From assembly GCF_019175385.1 (NCBI RefSeq), contig NC_083340.1, forward strand, positions 12,288,336 to 12,352,335: a stretch of 64,000 nt of DNA. Direction: 5' to 3'. The notes beneath the pieces were generated by a model that worked only from the letters and a program-made list of their open reading frames with translations, was not told where the DNA came from and ran no database searches. Position 1 is the first letter of the stretch, and each line of letters begins with the position of its first letter. The position numbers and the translations under genes are program-made. This document shows positions 34,412 to 46,400 of the stretch, one piece after another. This DNA comes from Lycium barbarum. Its lineage: Eukaryota > Streptophyta > Magnoliopsida > Solanales > Solanaceae.

Positions 34412-37400
34412 ATGGGGGAATCGGTTGAACTTCCAAGCCGTTTAGCGATACTTCCATTTAGGAATAAAGTGTTGTTGCCTGGTGCGATTATTCGAATTCG
34501 TTGCACTTCTCCTAGCAGGTTGATTTCTACAATATTCCTTTCCTTATTTTTACAATTTGACTCAATTTGTTATTGTATTGTTTTAGCTGCAACTATTGTC
34601 TAAATGAGTGTACTTGAGCTGAATTGTCTATGTAGATATTCGAAAAGTAGTTACTTATTTGTGAATTGGCGCGAGGATTACTGGTATTTGAGCTGTATTG
34701 TCTATGTAGAGATTTGAAAAGTAGTTACTTATTTGTGAATTGGCGCGAGGATTACAGGTTTCGTTGACTTGCTATAAAGTTGACCTTTGAAATGGTAGAT
34801 TTTTAGAATATTTCGTTATTTACTGTGGTGATTTACAATTTGACTGAATTTGTTATTGTGTTGTTTTAGCTGCAAGTATTTTTTTTTATGAGTGTATTTG
34901 AGCTGTATTGTCTATGTAGAGATTTGAAAAGTAGTTACTTATTTGTGAATTGGCGCGAGGATTACAGGTTTCTAGAAGGTTCGTTATTTACTGAGGAAAT
35001 TTACAATTTTTGATTGTATTGTTATAGCTGAAAGTATTTGTTTTTTTTTTTTTTTAAATGAGTGTACTTGAGCTTATTGTCTATGTAGAGATTCGAAAAG
35101 TAGTTACTTGTTTGCGAATGGGCGCGAGGATTACAGGTTTCGTTGACTTGCTATAAAGTTGAATTTTGAAGTGGTAGAATTTGAGAATTATTCTTTGTCG
35201 GTTTGACTTGTGGTGTTCTGCGAGTTCATTTCTCGGATGGTCACTCAAGTAATAGTTATTATCTTAGAAAGTCACTTTCTTTGTTAGGAAGTTAGAATCA
35301 AGAAGAAATGTGACTACATGAGATAATAAATATTTGTTTTTTATCTTGATTTAGCAGAGACGATGACAGGAATTGTTTCAGCGAAGAGTTGCATTCTCAA
35401 CTAGGATGTTCAGAAATATTACTAGCTATATTTTACTTAATTGTTTGGATATGATATGAAATTATCACTTTTTAATAACTTTTTTATTTTTATAATCTTG
35501 GTTGGTATGGTATGATTTGAAGCTGATATTTCACAATATATTGTGTGTTTGATTGTGGCGAAGAACAAAGATCAAAGGATATGGAGTAAAGTTTGTATTT
35601 TTTCTTATATACAAATGTGTATTTTGCACTTTGCAGTGTAAAATTGGTGGAGCAGGAGTTATGGCAGAGGGAAGAGAAGGGACTGATTGGAATATTACCA
35701 GTTAGAGATTCAGCTGAGACTGCCACTTCGGGTGCTGCGGTATCTTCAGGTGATCTTGCTTACTCTGAATGTTATTGCCTATGCCCCAAATTAGGAAAAA
35801 AGAGCAAGAAAAAAACGTCATGCTCAAAGAATTTTATATTGAGACATATATTGCGGTATTGACTAACTTGATAAAGAAGGTACAGTTGTGAGAGTGGAAA
35901 CTTTGGTTTCCTAGAGAAATGGGTTAAACAAATCAGGATGAATTGAAAGGAAGTAGTTCAAGTAAATTGGGATGGAAAATATAGTATAGTTATGCCCTGC
36001 TGAATTTGTTTGTTATAATTACTGCACGTGTAGGTGGAGAATCAGCTGAACGGGGCTTGAAAAATCAGGCTGGTATATCAGATACTCACAAGCTCGATTC
36101 GAAAAATCAACAGGAAGTTATACACTGGCATAATAGGTATGCGCATCGCGATGCATTCCTATAGTTGCATTGACATAGATGCCCTTGGTTTGTCATAAAC
36201 CATTTGATGTAGATTTAGAGATATACTCCCTCCGTTCCACAATAAGTGGTTTTTTAAGCTTATGCCCACTCATTAAGAAAGTGCTGACTCCTAGAAATTA
36301 GGAGTGTTTTTACTAACTTACCCTCAATTAAAAGCCTAGAAAAAGAAAAGCTTAATGATTCTTGATTATGTAAATAAGGGTAATTTTGGAAGAATAAGAT
36401 CAATTTCTTCTTAAAATCCTAAAGCACCACTTATTTTGAAACAAAATGAAAAGCCTAAAAAACCACTTATTATGGAACGGAGGGAGTATCATTTAGCAGC
36501 TTGGATTTTGTCTATTGTATTTTGATGCTAGTTCACTCATTATGTCACCAATTCGTATGTTCACTATAGGTCATTTTTCTTTCTTTTTACGTGTTTTCTT
36601 AAAGTATTTGTGAAGTTTAACATTTTATCTCAACTCAGGGGAGTTGCAGCCCGAGCTTTACATCTCTCGAGAGGAGTCGAGAAACCAAGTGGCAGAGTTA
36701 CATATATAGTTGTACTAGAAGGCTTATGCAGATTCAATGTGCAGGAGCTTAGTACCAGAGGAACATATTATACCGCAAGGGTCACTTCTCTTGATATGAA
36801 CAAGGCTGGTAAGAGTTTTGTTATTCTTCTTTAGATGACTGGACATATGTAGGATCTAGATAGGTAAATTCTTTTATTTTTACCCCAGCGTCTGAGAGGG
36901 AGAGGTAGAGGGAGATGGGGTGAGGTGTGGAGACCAATATACAGGAGGTGGAGCTTGGTCCTTAATGTTGAAAATAATAACATACGAGGACCTTGTCCAA
37001 GAATTCTGAATTGCTAGCATTTTTATTTGTCTTGATCAGTGATGGAGTTAATTGAGCAAGACCAAGAATTCATAGCATTGTCTCGTCAATTTAAAGCCAC
37101 TGCAATGGAGCTCATTTCCATTCTTGAGCAGGTAAAATTTGAGGCTAAGTTTTCTTTACGATGACTTCCCTGCTTTGAATTTCCTTGTAGCACAATTAAG
37201 TTGCAACTAGTAAATAATTACCTCTAGGTAGTAGCTAAGAAGTTTTTAATAATTTTCCAGAACTTATGGCTGGGAATGTTTTTCTTTTGGGTGGATGAGA
37301 AGATGTGTAATTCTGCTTCTGTTACATGTAACAGGGGATACTTCCGGCATCCAATGTTTCTTCCCCTGATTTCAATCTTTTTCCCGACCCCTTTCTCTGA

Positions 37401-40400
37401 TAATACGACTCATGATTCGGGAAATCCAATCTTCCGTGTTAAGGCTGATGTCCCCAAAATGGTTACAAAAAAGGGGTGATCAAAAGATCGAATTACTAAA
37501 CCTATCTTGGTGGTCGTTACTATAGAAATATTAGCAAAGCCAGATTAAACATAGAAAACACACTGCATCCCAGAAAACAAGAATGATTTGTTGCAAGTAT
37601 GTCGTACATACCTCAAACGAAGAAGCAATATATCCTTTATTATTATCTGCGTGGCATGTGAAAACTACTTCTATTTGTTGTTAGAAGCTAGAAATTTCTT
37701 CTTTTCGGGGGAAGGTTTATGCGCGACGGATGATTCTCTGGACCTAAAATTCAATGAAGTCTTCTTGATCTTAGTAAAATTTTAAGAATGCACTACTCCC
37801 ATATTTTCAATGGTGTTCTCTGTCATTTAGATGGCTAATGCATCTACTAATAGCATGAAAAATATCCCAGAGTGAGTTCTATCCAAGTTGAGAAAGTAAT
37901 GTATATTTGTTTGATCTTTCTTCAACAGAAACAGAAGACTGGTGGGAGAACAAAGGTTCTTCTGGAGACAGTTCCTGTCCATAAATTGGCTGATATTTTT
38001 GTAGCTAGTTTTGAGATTAGCTTTGAGGAACAATTATCCATGCTGGATGCTGTTGATGTTAAAATAAGGCTTTCAAAAGCTACTGAGCTAGTTGATAGGC
38101 ATCTACAGGTACCTACTTGTTCGCTGTGTTTTTGTGTTTGAATGAATGTGATGCTTCTTGATTTCATGCACTTGAGTCATCTTATCTACCCTTTGCTTGT
38201 CCAGTCAATTCGGGTGGCAGAGAAGATCACCCAAAAGGTTGAGGGGCAGTTATCAAAGTCTCAGAAAGAGTTTCTGTTGCGACAGCAGGTATTTTTGTGA
38301 TATTTTCTTCTATATTTTGGGAGTTGAGAATAAGTTTTGCCACATTTTGCTATGTTATGAGGGTAACTGTAGGATAAGTGGGAGTATTTGCTGTCGACGC
38401 CTTAATCTTTGGCAACGCCAGAGGAGTTTAGAATTGGGTTTTGGGGTCGGTTGGAAGTCTATCATCGTGGTATTTTCCCAAAACTGTTAAGGATAAGATG
38501 TATACCTTTCAAAACCCAAGGCCTGTCTGCTTACTCCACACTTGCACGCCTTTGCTGCCACTGCTACCAAAGTTTCTTGCAAATTTAAGTAACATGCCAG
38601 TGTGCCTGCCGAAATACTATTAGAATAGGTCTTAATATGCTTATTATTTTTGTTGTCCTTTTTTCCTCTGTTTCCCTCTGTCATGATTGCTCAAGTTTGG
38701 TTCGTCTTCCTCAATACATTGGGGTCGGTGTGATTGAAGTCCTTTCCTAATCCTTTAAGGATAGGAATAGATGGTTCTGACGGAAACTGATCTCCTTTGG
38801 GCTTTGGTCCTCATTTTGCTTCTGTTTTGTAATTCTTATTCATCTTATAGATGAAGGCCATAAAGGAGGAACTTGGTGACAATGATGATGAAGAAGATGA
38901 TTTGGTTGCCTTGGAAAGGAAGATGGAAGGAGCAGGAATGCCTGCAAGTATCTGGAAACATGCTCTGAGGGAACTAAGGTACACTATTTGACACTCAATA
39001 AGTGCTTCATGAGATGTAATCATGTTTGGACCATCCTCATTTTTGGTCAAAATAACATAAAAGGAAAAGTGAATACAATGACATAGGAATGGAGGAGAAG
39101 GAGAGAGAAGAGAAAGAAAGTGAAAAGGGAAGAGGAATGAGGAGAAGACGTGAGAAGATAAAGAAGGGGCAGGTTCTCACCTACATGTAAAAATGGATTT
39201 GAAGAGGAAATCTGCATACTGTGGAATAGTTGTGGGCCACCTGGGAGGAGGATCCTCCTCTCCTCTTGTGAATACAACCCTCATTTTTTTCTCAAATGTG
39301 GCGACCATCATTTGTGTCCAATGAATTGTAGCTTTCCAGCTTTCCATTAAAAAAGTATTGGTAAGAAAATGTTTATGTAGGGAATCCACTTGCTAATTAT
39401 TCAGCGGAGAGAATGAACTATGTAATATTGTTCTTTTTGAGATGCTTCCGGAATTATTAGTGTGTTGACTTGGATTCAATGACGCCTTTTTTACCATCTC
39501 AGAAATGGTGGATTGCTCACCTCTACCCATGGACATAGGTTTAATTGACTTAACGATGTTAGATATTGGTGTTTCCTATTGGTTATGTTTTGAGTTGCTG
39601 CTATTCACTGTCTGCATTAATTAAAACCTGCGCTACTCTTGGACTCCGATTAAAACAACTCATTTGACAATGATCCTAATCATTGGTATCAGAGAAGTAC
39701 TTTGACAAATGGCAGAGTCACCGATGATAGACAGAAGTGTTACTGCACGAAGAGAGGATGTTTGCGCCTGGCTCCACTTCAATGGATGCTGCGCTGGAGT
39801 TTATACTTAATCATATTTTTTCTCTATCAAGATTTTTGTGTTGCTGTCTCTATCTATTCACTAGCACTACTGTTCTGGCACAAGTTAGGTGCTGATTAAT
39901 TTGTTTTTCTCTCTTTAAATAACTTATGTTGTTAACTTCTTGATCTTTTAGAATTGGTTTGTGCTTAATTATTGATAAACTGGTGTAGCAGATCATGTTG
40001 AGTGCTTGGGTTTTGGTGAAGTGGTCCATTTAATTTCTACTCTTTAATTTTTACTCCAAATTCTTTTTATCAGGAGACTCAAAAAAATGCAGCCTCAGCA
40101 ACCTGGATATAATAGCTCCCGTGTTTATCTAGAGCTACTTGCTGATCTCCCATGGGAGAAGGCCAGCCAAGAACTTGAATTGGACTTAAAGGCTGCGAAA
40201 GAGCGTCTTGATGCAGATCATTATGGTTTATCAAAGGTCAAACAGCGCATAATCGAATATCTGGCAGTTCGTAAGGTTGGGCTCTTTTCTGGTATTCATA
40301 ATGTTAACACATGCCTTGATCATTAAAATAATCTGATGCAATTGAACATTAAATGCAGCTCAAACCAGAAGCGAGAGGTCCTGTGTTGTGCTTTGTTGGC

Positions 40401-43400
40401 CCACCAGGTGTTGGGAAGACATCTTTGGCTTCATCTATTGCTGCTGCTTTAGACAGAAAGTTTATACGCATCTCTCTTGGTGGTGTCAAGGATGAGGCTG
40501 ATATCAGAGGGCATAGGAGAACATATATTGGAAGCATGCCTGGGCGTCTAATTGATGGGTTAAAGGTGCAAACTTAACTTTCTGTGAATCTTGATGATTT
40601 CTTTCTGTCATTTCATTTTGTATCTGCTGTTTGCAATCTTGAATACTGTTTCAACTAAGTTATCCTGCAAAGAAAAGTCCGACGGATCAAATCAACGGGA
40701 TTAGGAAGAAGCCATTTTACGTGGTCATGTGGCTGTTTGATACAGGTCTTTTGATCTAGAAAGATTCGTCACCACTTAAATCTTAGGATGCGGAGATACG
40801 GATAGGAGTTCTAATGCAGGTGTTGGGATACAACTAATAAATGTATAGAATAAAATGAATACATGCACTGACACACATGCACACACCCATAGTTAATTGT
40901 GAAGTCATTGAATCAAAACTTGTACGAGTAAATTTTTGAAGTACCTGATGTTTCATTTCATTAAATTGTCTGACAGAACGGCCTTTATAAAAAAAATGTC
41001 TTATTGAACTGAGGAATTTTACAGTACTTCGTGTGTGTATGAACACATATATCGAAGCCCAAACCCTAATCAGACTATGCTTCTTGGCCATAGTTGTAGT
41101 CTATGCACCCTTGGTGAAGAATAAATATGGTTTGTATTCCACGATCACACCCAATTTTGTCCGACTGGCATGGGTCCCACTGTGTTTTGAAGGATCTGTC
41201 TAGCATAGTGAATAGGTGAGATGATTTTCTTTTGACCTTCTTCTGTTACAGTTGGGCGTAGTTGCCACACAAGCATAGATTCTATTGTATGCTCCTGCAT
41301 AGTTGTCAAAGGATTGTCTCCTTATCAAACAAAAAGGATTGTCTAGAGCTGGAGCTGTGTTAGTTTCAGTGTATAAGGAGCAATTCTATAATAATCAGCG
41401 AACCCTGTCAGGTTTAGGTTTTGGTTCTGATGTCCAGGAGCTTCATGTTAACTTTTGGCCCCTAAAGACTGAAGCCGCCACTTTTGACTACTGCCTTCGT
41501 ATGAATTTCCAGTATTCTGTCCAGAAGCTTGCTGTTCTTAGCTAACAAGATAAACAAAAAGTAACTAGCATCATCCTCTTTGGTTCTTTACTGCAGTTTT
41601 AAGAGAAAAGACATCATTTGACCCTTGAACTTGGCACGAAAACTCAGTTTGGCAATTAAACTTAACTTGCATTTATTTACCCCCCTTAACAACTTTCATT
41701 TTAATTAAATACAACCCCAAATGCTGATGTGGCAAAAAAAAAGTAAAAAAAAAAATTAAGAGAGTGAAAAATATAAAAAGGTGGGCCGCTGATATATATA
41801 TATTATTATATAATTAAAAAATAAAATCAAAATAATATATAATTAAAAAATAAAATCAAAATGCACCCCCCACCCCCACCCGCTCCTCTCCACCCCACCC
41901 CACAGCCCCGCCCCCTCTTCTTCACCCCACAGCCCCGCCCCCACCACCATCTTCTTCTTCACAACCCCCCACCCCATCCCACAGCCCCGCCCCCCTTCTT
42001 CACCCCACAGCCCCGCCCCCACCACCTTCTTCTTCTTCTTCTTCACAGCCCCCCACCCCACGCCACAGCCCCTCCCCCACCACCTTCGTCTTCTTCACAA
42101 CCCCCACCCCACGCCACAGCCCCCCACCACCTTCCTCCTCCTTCTTCTTCTTCACAAATTCCTCTTTCTCTATATATTCTCATCATTCTTTTCTTGCCAT
42201 TTTCACCATTTTTTGGTTTCTTGATTTTGATTTTTGTTTTCTTTCAAAAATAAAGTTATGGAATAATGATTATGGAAGAAATGGGGTTGCTAATAATAAT
42301 AATAATAGCCAACAATAACAACCAAAATAACCAATTTGGACGAATTTGAGAAGGAATGGGATGAAATTTGGTGGGGTGATGATGGTGGTGGTGGTGGGTG
42401 TGGATTAAAGATGACAATTCGATCAACAAGTACTGAACTTCAGGTCATCTTTTTTTTTTTTTTCAGTGATTTTTGCAGTAGAAAATGTGAATATACATAG
42501 AGGTGCTTCCGGGTGTATATGGGTCATCTTCATAGAAGAAATAAATGTATTTCAATTTGCTGTTGCTTCTGGGTGTTGTTCTTATGGGTGGTTATGGTAG
42601 GATGAGGAGAAAGAAGAAGAAAGAGAAAAATAAAAAATGAAGGGTTGGTAATTGACATGGCAATGGCGTGGTGAGGATGACGAACTGAGCTATGTTCAAT
42701 CATGGCGGCGGCGGCGAAGGTGTGGCGGCAGCGGGGGGTTGAGGAGAAAGAAGAAGAAAGAGAAAAGGGGGAAAGAAGAAGAAAGAGAAAAAATAATAAA
42801 ATAATAAAAGAAAAACAAAAAATGAAGGGTTAGTAATATTTGACATGGCAATGATGTGGCAACAACGTGGCAACGATGTGGCGCGAGTGTAATACACCTC
42901 CCATTGTGAGGGTGGTATTATTTTTTCAGGGTGGTAAATAATTGAAATGAAAGTTGTTAAGGGGGGTATATAAATACAACTTAAGTTTAGCTGCTAAAGT
43001 AAGTTTTCGTGCCAAGTTCGGGGGGGAAATGATGTCTTTTCTCCAGTTTTAAATGCAGCGAGAATATAAATTACTTTAGATAAACAAAATTACGGATGTT
43101 TACATTGTTCAGCTGAGAAATTTCTTCATGGTAAAGCTATGCCTCTAGTCTACACTAGCTTTTGATAAGAGATGCATTGCCTTTCTACTCTATAGATCAA
43201 AAGCTACATTGCCTTTCTACTCTATAGAGCACAGAAGCTGAAGGATTGTTACTGGTTTCTCATTTGTTGAAGTGTAATTTAAGGTTTAAACTTTCAGAGA
43301 GTAGGTGTTCGCAATCCAGTTATGCTGCTGGATGAGATTGACAAGACTGGGTCTGATGTGAGGGGAGATCCTGCATCAGCATTATTGGAGGTTCTTGATC

Positions 43401-46400
43401 CCGAACAGAATAAAACGTTCAATGATCAGTATCCTTTCATATTTGTTATTGTATTTTCTATGTTATTTATTTGGATCCAAATGGTTCTGGCTATGATGCA
43501 TTTGCATTTTCACCTTTCTTCTCTTTTTTTTTTTTTTTGAAACTGGTAACTGTAAACACTAAATCACTTTTCTTCTCTTTCAAGTATCTTTTGTCTTATT
43601 TTAAGTAATGCATATGATAATACCATGTATCATGGTTAGGATTAAGTTGGTCCTTGGAATCCTCTTTTGCCTGTTAATTTGGCAAATGCGGAGATTGATG
43701 GTGAAGTTTTTCTGGTTATCATTGCATACCTTATTTCATTATTGAAAGTTTCATATGAAGCTTCTTGCCGGCATTCACACTAACTGCTGAAAAGACTGTC
43801 ATATAGGTCTGGGATAATCGATTCATTTACTTTAATAATATCAGACTTGAGATTCCATGTGTGTTTGCAGTGATTCCTTAATTCAAATTTAGCTATTTGA
43901 ATGTGCCATTCGATCTATCAAAGGTTGTTTTTGTGGCAACCGCAAACAGGATGCAGCCGATTCCTCCCCCACTCTTGGACAGAATGGAAGTCATTGAGTT
44001 GCCTGGATATACACCAGAAGAAAAGCTTAAGATAGCAATTAGGCATTTAATTCCTCGAGTTCTTGATCAGCATGGTTTAAGTTCTGACTTCCTTCAGATA
44101 CCTGAGGTACTGAGATCGTGAGAAACATTATCATAGCATGCCTTATGTTTCCTTAAGTGCATCTAATGATTGCATACTGGTTTCACTCTGGTGGAGTAAT
44201 ATATGGTAAAAGAAATATCTGCATATGATATCTTAGATGGTCTGGTCTACTAAAAGCAGTTGTTCACATCTTTGTTGTTAGATCATATCATTGTCCCGGT
44301 TTGTTTGTTAAATCTATATTATCTTAAACAAAATGCTTATATATTGACTATTACAAAGACTATGATGTGATTGGCTTTAAGGATCCTTTTCTGTGGTTAT
44401 ATTTTTTATTTCTCAATTTTCCAACGTATTAACATCCATTTTAGCTATCTTCCACAAAGATTTACACTTTTCACGAGATGTCAGCCATGTACACTGTGCT
44501 ATGTTGCTCGCGGTGCATGTTGGATAGTGGATACTCCAAAAATATTGTATTTTTGGAGAATCCGCCATGGGCGCGGCAACTCTTTTGGAGAGTCCGAGCA
44601 ACATAGACATTATGTATATGCAAAACTTTACAATAGCAGAATGCGGTGAAATGATTGTCATTTCCTGTGATTGTTTTGTTCTTTTTGGTGTGTTTAGGTA
44701 ATCAATCATGTGAATTTGAGGGCCTTGTCTGTCTTTTATTCCCACGTACTCAGTATCTAGAGAGATTTTTTTCCAAAATCTTTTCGGAGTTTTTTTTTTT
44801 TGGGTGGGGGTTGTGGTTCCGATCCAGTTCTTGCATATTCTGCATAATCTCTTTCTTATTAAAGAAATTAACAACTCGCATGATTTTTGTATTGGTCTAT
44901 GGTAGGATATGGTGAAACTTGTAATCCAAAGGTACACAAGGGAAGCAGGTGTACGTAATCTAGAAAGGAATTTAGCTGCCTTAGCACGTGCGGCGGCTGT
45001 CAAAGTTGCAGAACAAGAACATTTAGTGCCTTTTGCCAAAGATGTGCAACGCCTTTCTTCACCATTGTTGGATGGCAAACTTGCTGAGAGCGCTGAGGTT
45101 GAAATGGAAGTTATTCCTATGGGTGTCAATAATCATGAGATCTCTAGTGCATTTATGGCTGCCTCACCTATGGTGGTTGATGAACCTATGGTGGAGAAGG
45201 TGCTTGGTGTAAGTACTTTTTCCAGTCCCTCTTAGTTATTGTCTGTTCAATATCTGTAGAATTTGTCAAGCGTCCCACATTAGTAGCGGAAAAGGTGTCT
45301 TGTATCTTTATTTAGTCCTGGACAATCTTGACCTCACAAACTAAGTTTTGGATTGAGTTAGGCCGAGGTCCATCTACTTCTGATACCTGCCAGATCCATC
45401 CCAGTTGGTGGTTTCCCCAATGTTCGGCCCGAATTTTATGTCGTCCACGCTCCAGAGATCTAGTTCTGGGCGTGTATGGGGGTATTAACTATTAGGTGTC
45501 CCAAAATGAAGAGGAAATGGTTGTTGTCTCCTTATATGGTCTTGGACAATCCTCAGTTCCTCACTTCATAAGCTAGCTTTGAGGTTGAGCCAAGGTTCAT
45601 TTTCCTTAACAATATTTTAGAAGGGCTTTTAGTTAAAGTGATGCCCAAAATACTTGGAAGCATTACCTCTAATGTGGCCCAATCATGACCTTCAATGTTT
45701 CTCCATTACTTCATAGTACATACCTAACTGATACCAAAAGTTATTTTTTCTGATATGGGAGATTAACACAGTGATCTGTGGTGCAGCCACCTAGGTATGA
45801 TGACAAAGAAACAGCAGAACGAGTTGCGAATCCTGGTGTATCTGTTGGACTGGTGTGGACAGCAGTTGGTGGAGAGGTTCAGTTTGTTGAGGCCACATCA
45901 ATGGCGGGAAAAGGTGATCTTCATCTGACTGGCCAACTTGGGGATGTTATCAAAGAATCAGCTCAGATTGCATTAACATGGGTAATTTTCACTCTTCCTC
46001 TTAGCTATGTTGAGAAATAAATAATACAGGTAATCTCTTTTGGTGTCGTACATCCTTTTCATGATTACCTTTGAAAATAAAAGCTTAATTTAAGTTCCAA
46101 TGTTAAATGCTCTTACTGAACTTCATTGCACAAGTAGAAACTTTGTTAAGGAATTTACTCCAGAACATAATGGAGGACGCCAGTGCTTCACTTGAATGAC
46201 CATTACTGTAATTTAAATTTTGCAAAGGAGGAATCTGAATTGACAATTGAGTACATAAAAGGTCTGCTTGTTTTAGTTTTTCTTTCCTTCTTTTTCTATT
46301 TTTTAGATGCCTATCACCTTTTTCATATATCATGTTCTGTCATTGACAAACGGATGTATATGCTTTGTTTCCATGATTTGGACGAATTTCTTACTTCCAA

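Larger units (their letters stand above)
34412..40275 (+). other. LON2: LON2 exons 1-9: Lon N-terminal substrate-binding domain
   Basis: Exons 1-8 encode the LON (PUA-like) N-terminal domain and its helical extension. Seen in order are the [19 protein letters not shown] strand pair (exon 1), [20 protein letters not shown] (exon 2), [11 protein letters not shown] (exon 4), [14 protein letters not shown] (exon 6), [13 protein letters not shown] (exon 7) and an acidic DNDDEEDD stretch (exon 8). Exon 9 has [19 protein letters not shown] and [12 protein letters not shown], which lead into the ATPase. The region selects substrates and drives hexamer assembly in Lon proteins generally. Confidence 0.9.
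40359..44106 (+). other. LON2: LON2 exons 10-12: AAA+ ATPase module
   Basis: Exon 10 has the Walker A motif GPPGVGKTS and the [19 protein letters not shown] pore-loop region. Exon 11 has Walker B LLDEIDK and the [15 protein letters not shown] segment. Exon 12 has sensor 1 (VVFVATAN) and an arginine-finger/lid segment, [19 protein letters not shown] hydrolysis here unfolds substrates and feeds them to the protease chamber. The exon 11/12 junction is placed at CA|GT...AG|C, because this gives the conserved NDHYLNV. Confidence 0.92.

Noticed and set aside
41861..42253. 130-codon Pro-rich frame in LON2 intron 10
   Set aside because: It is the C-rich minisatellite of the Mutator-like element and is spliced out as intron.
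44413..45129. 238-codon minus-strand frame across LON2 exon 13
   Set aside because: Antisense to a conserved coding exon and an intronic MITE; it matches no family.
45240..45640. LTR-like words in LON2 intron 13 (GTCCCACATTAGT, GACAATC, TGAGTTAGGCC)
   Set aside because: They recall a common plant LTR or MITE end, but I could not find paired ends or a target duplication, so no element is called.
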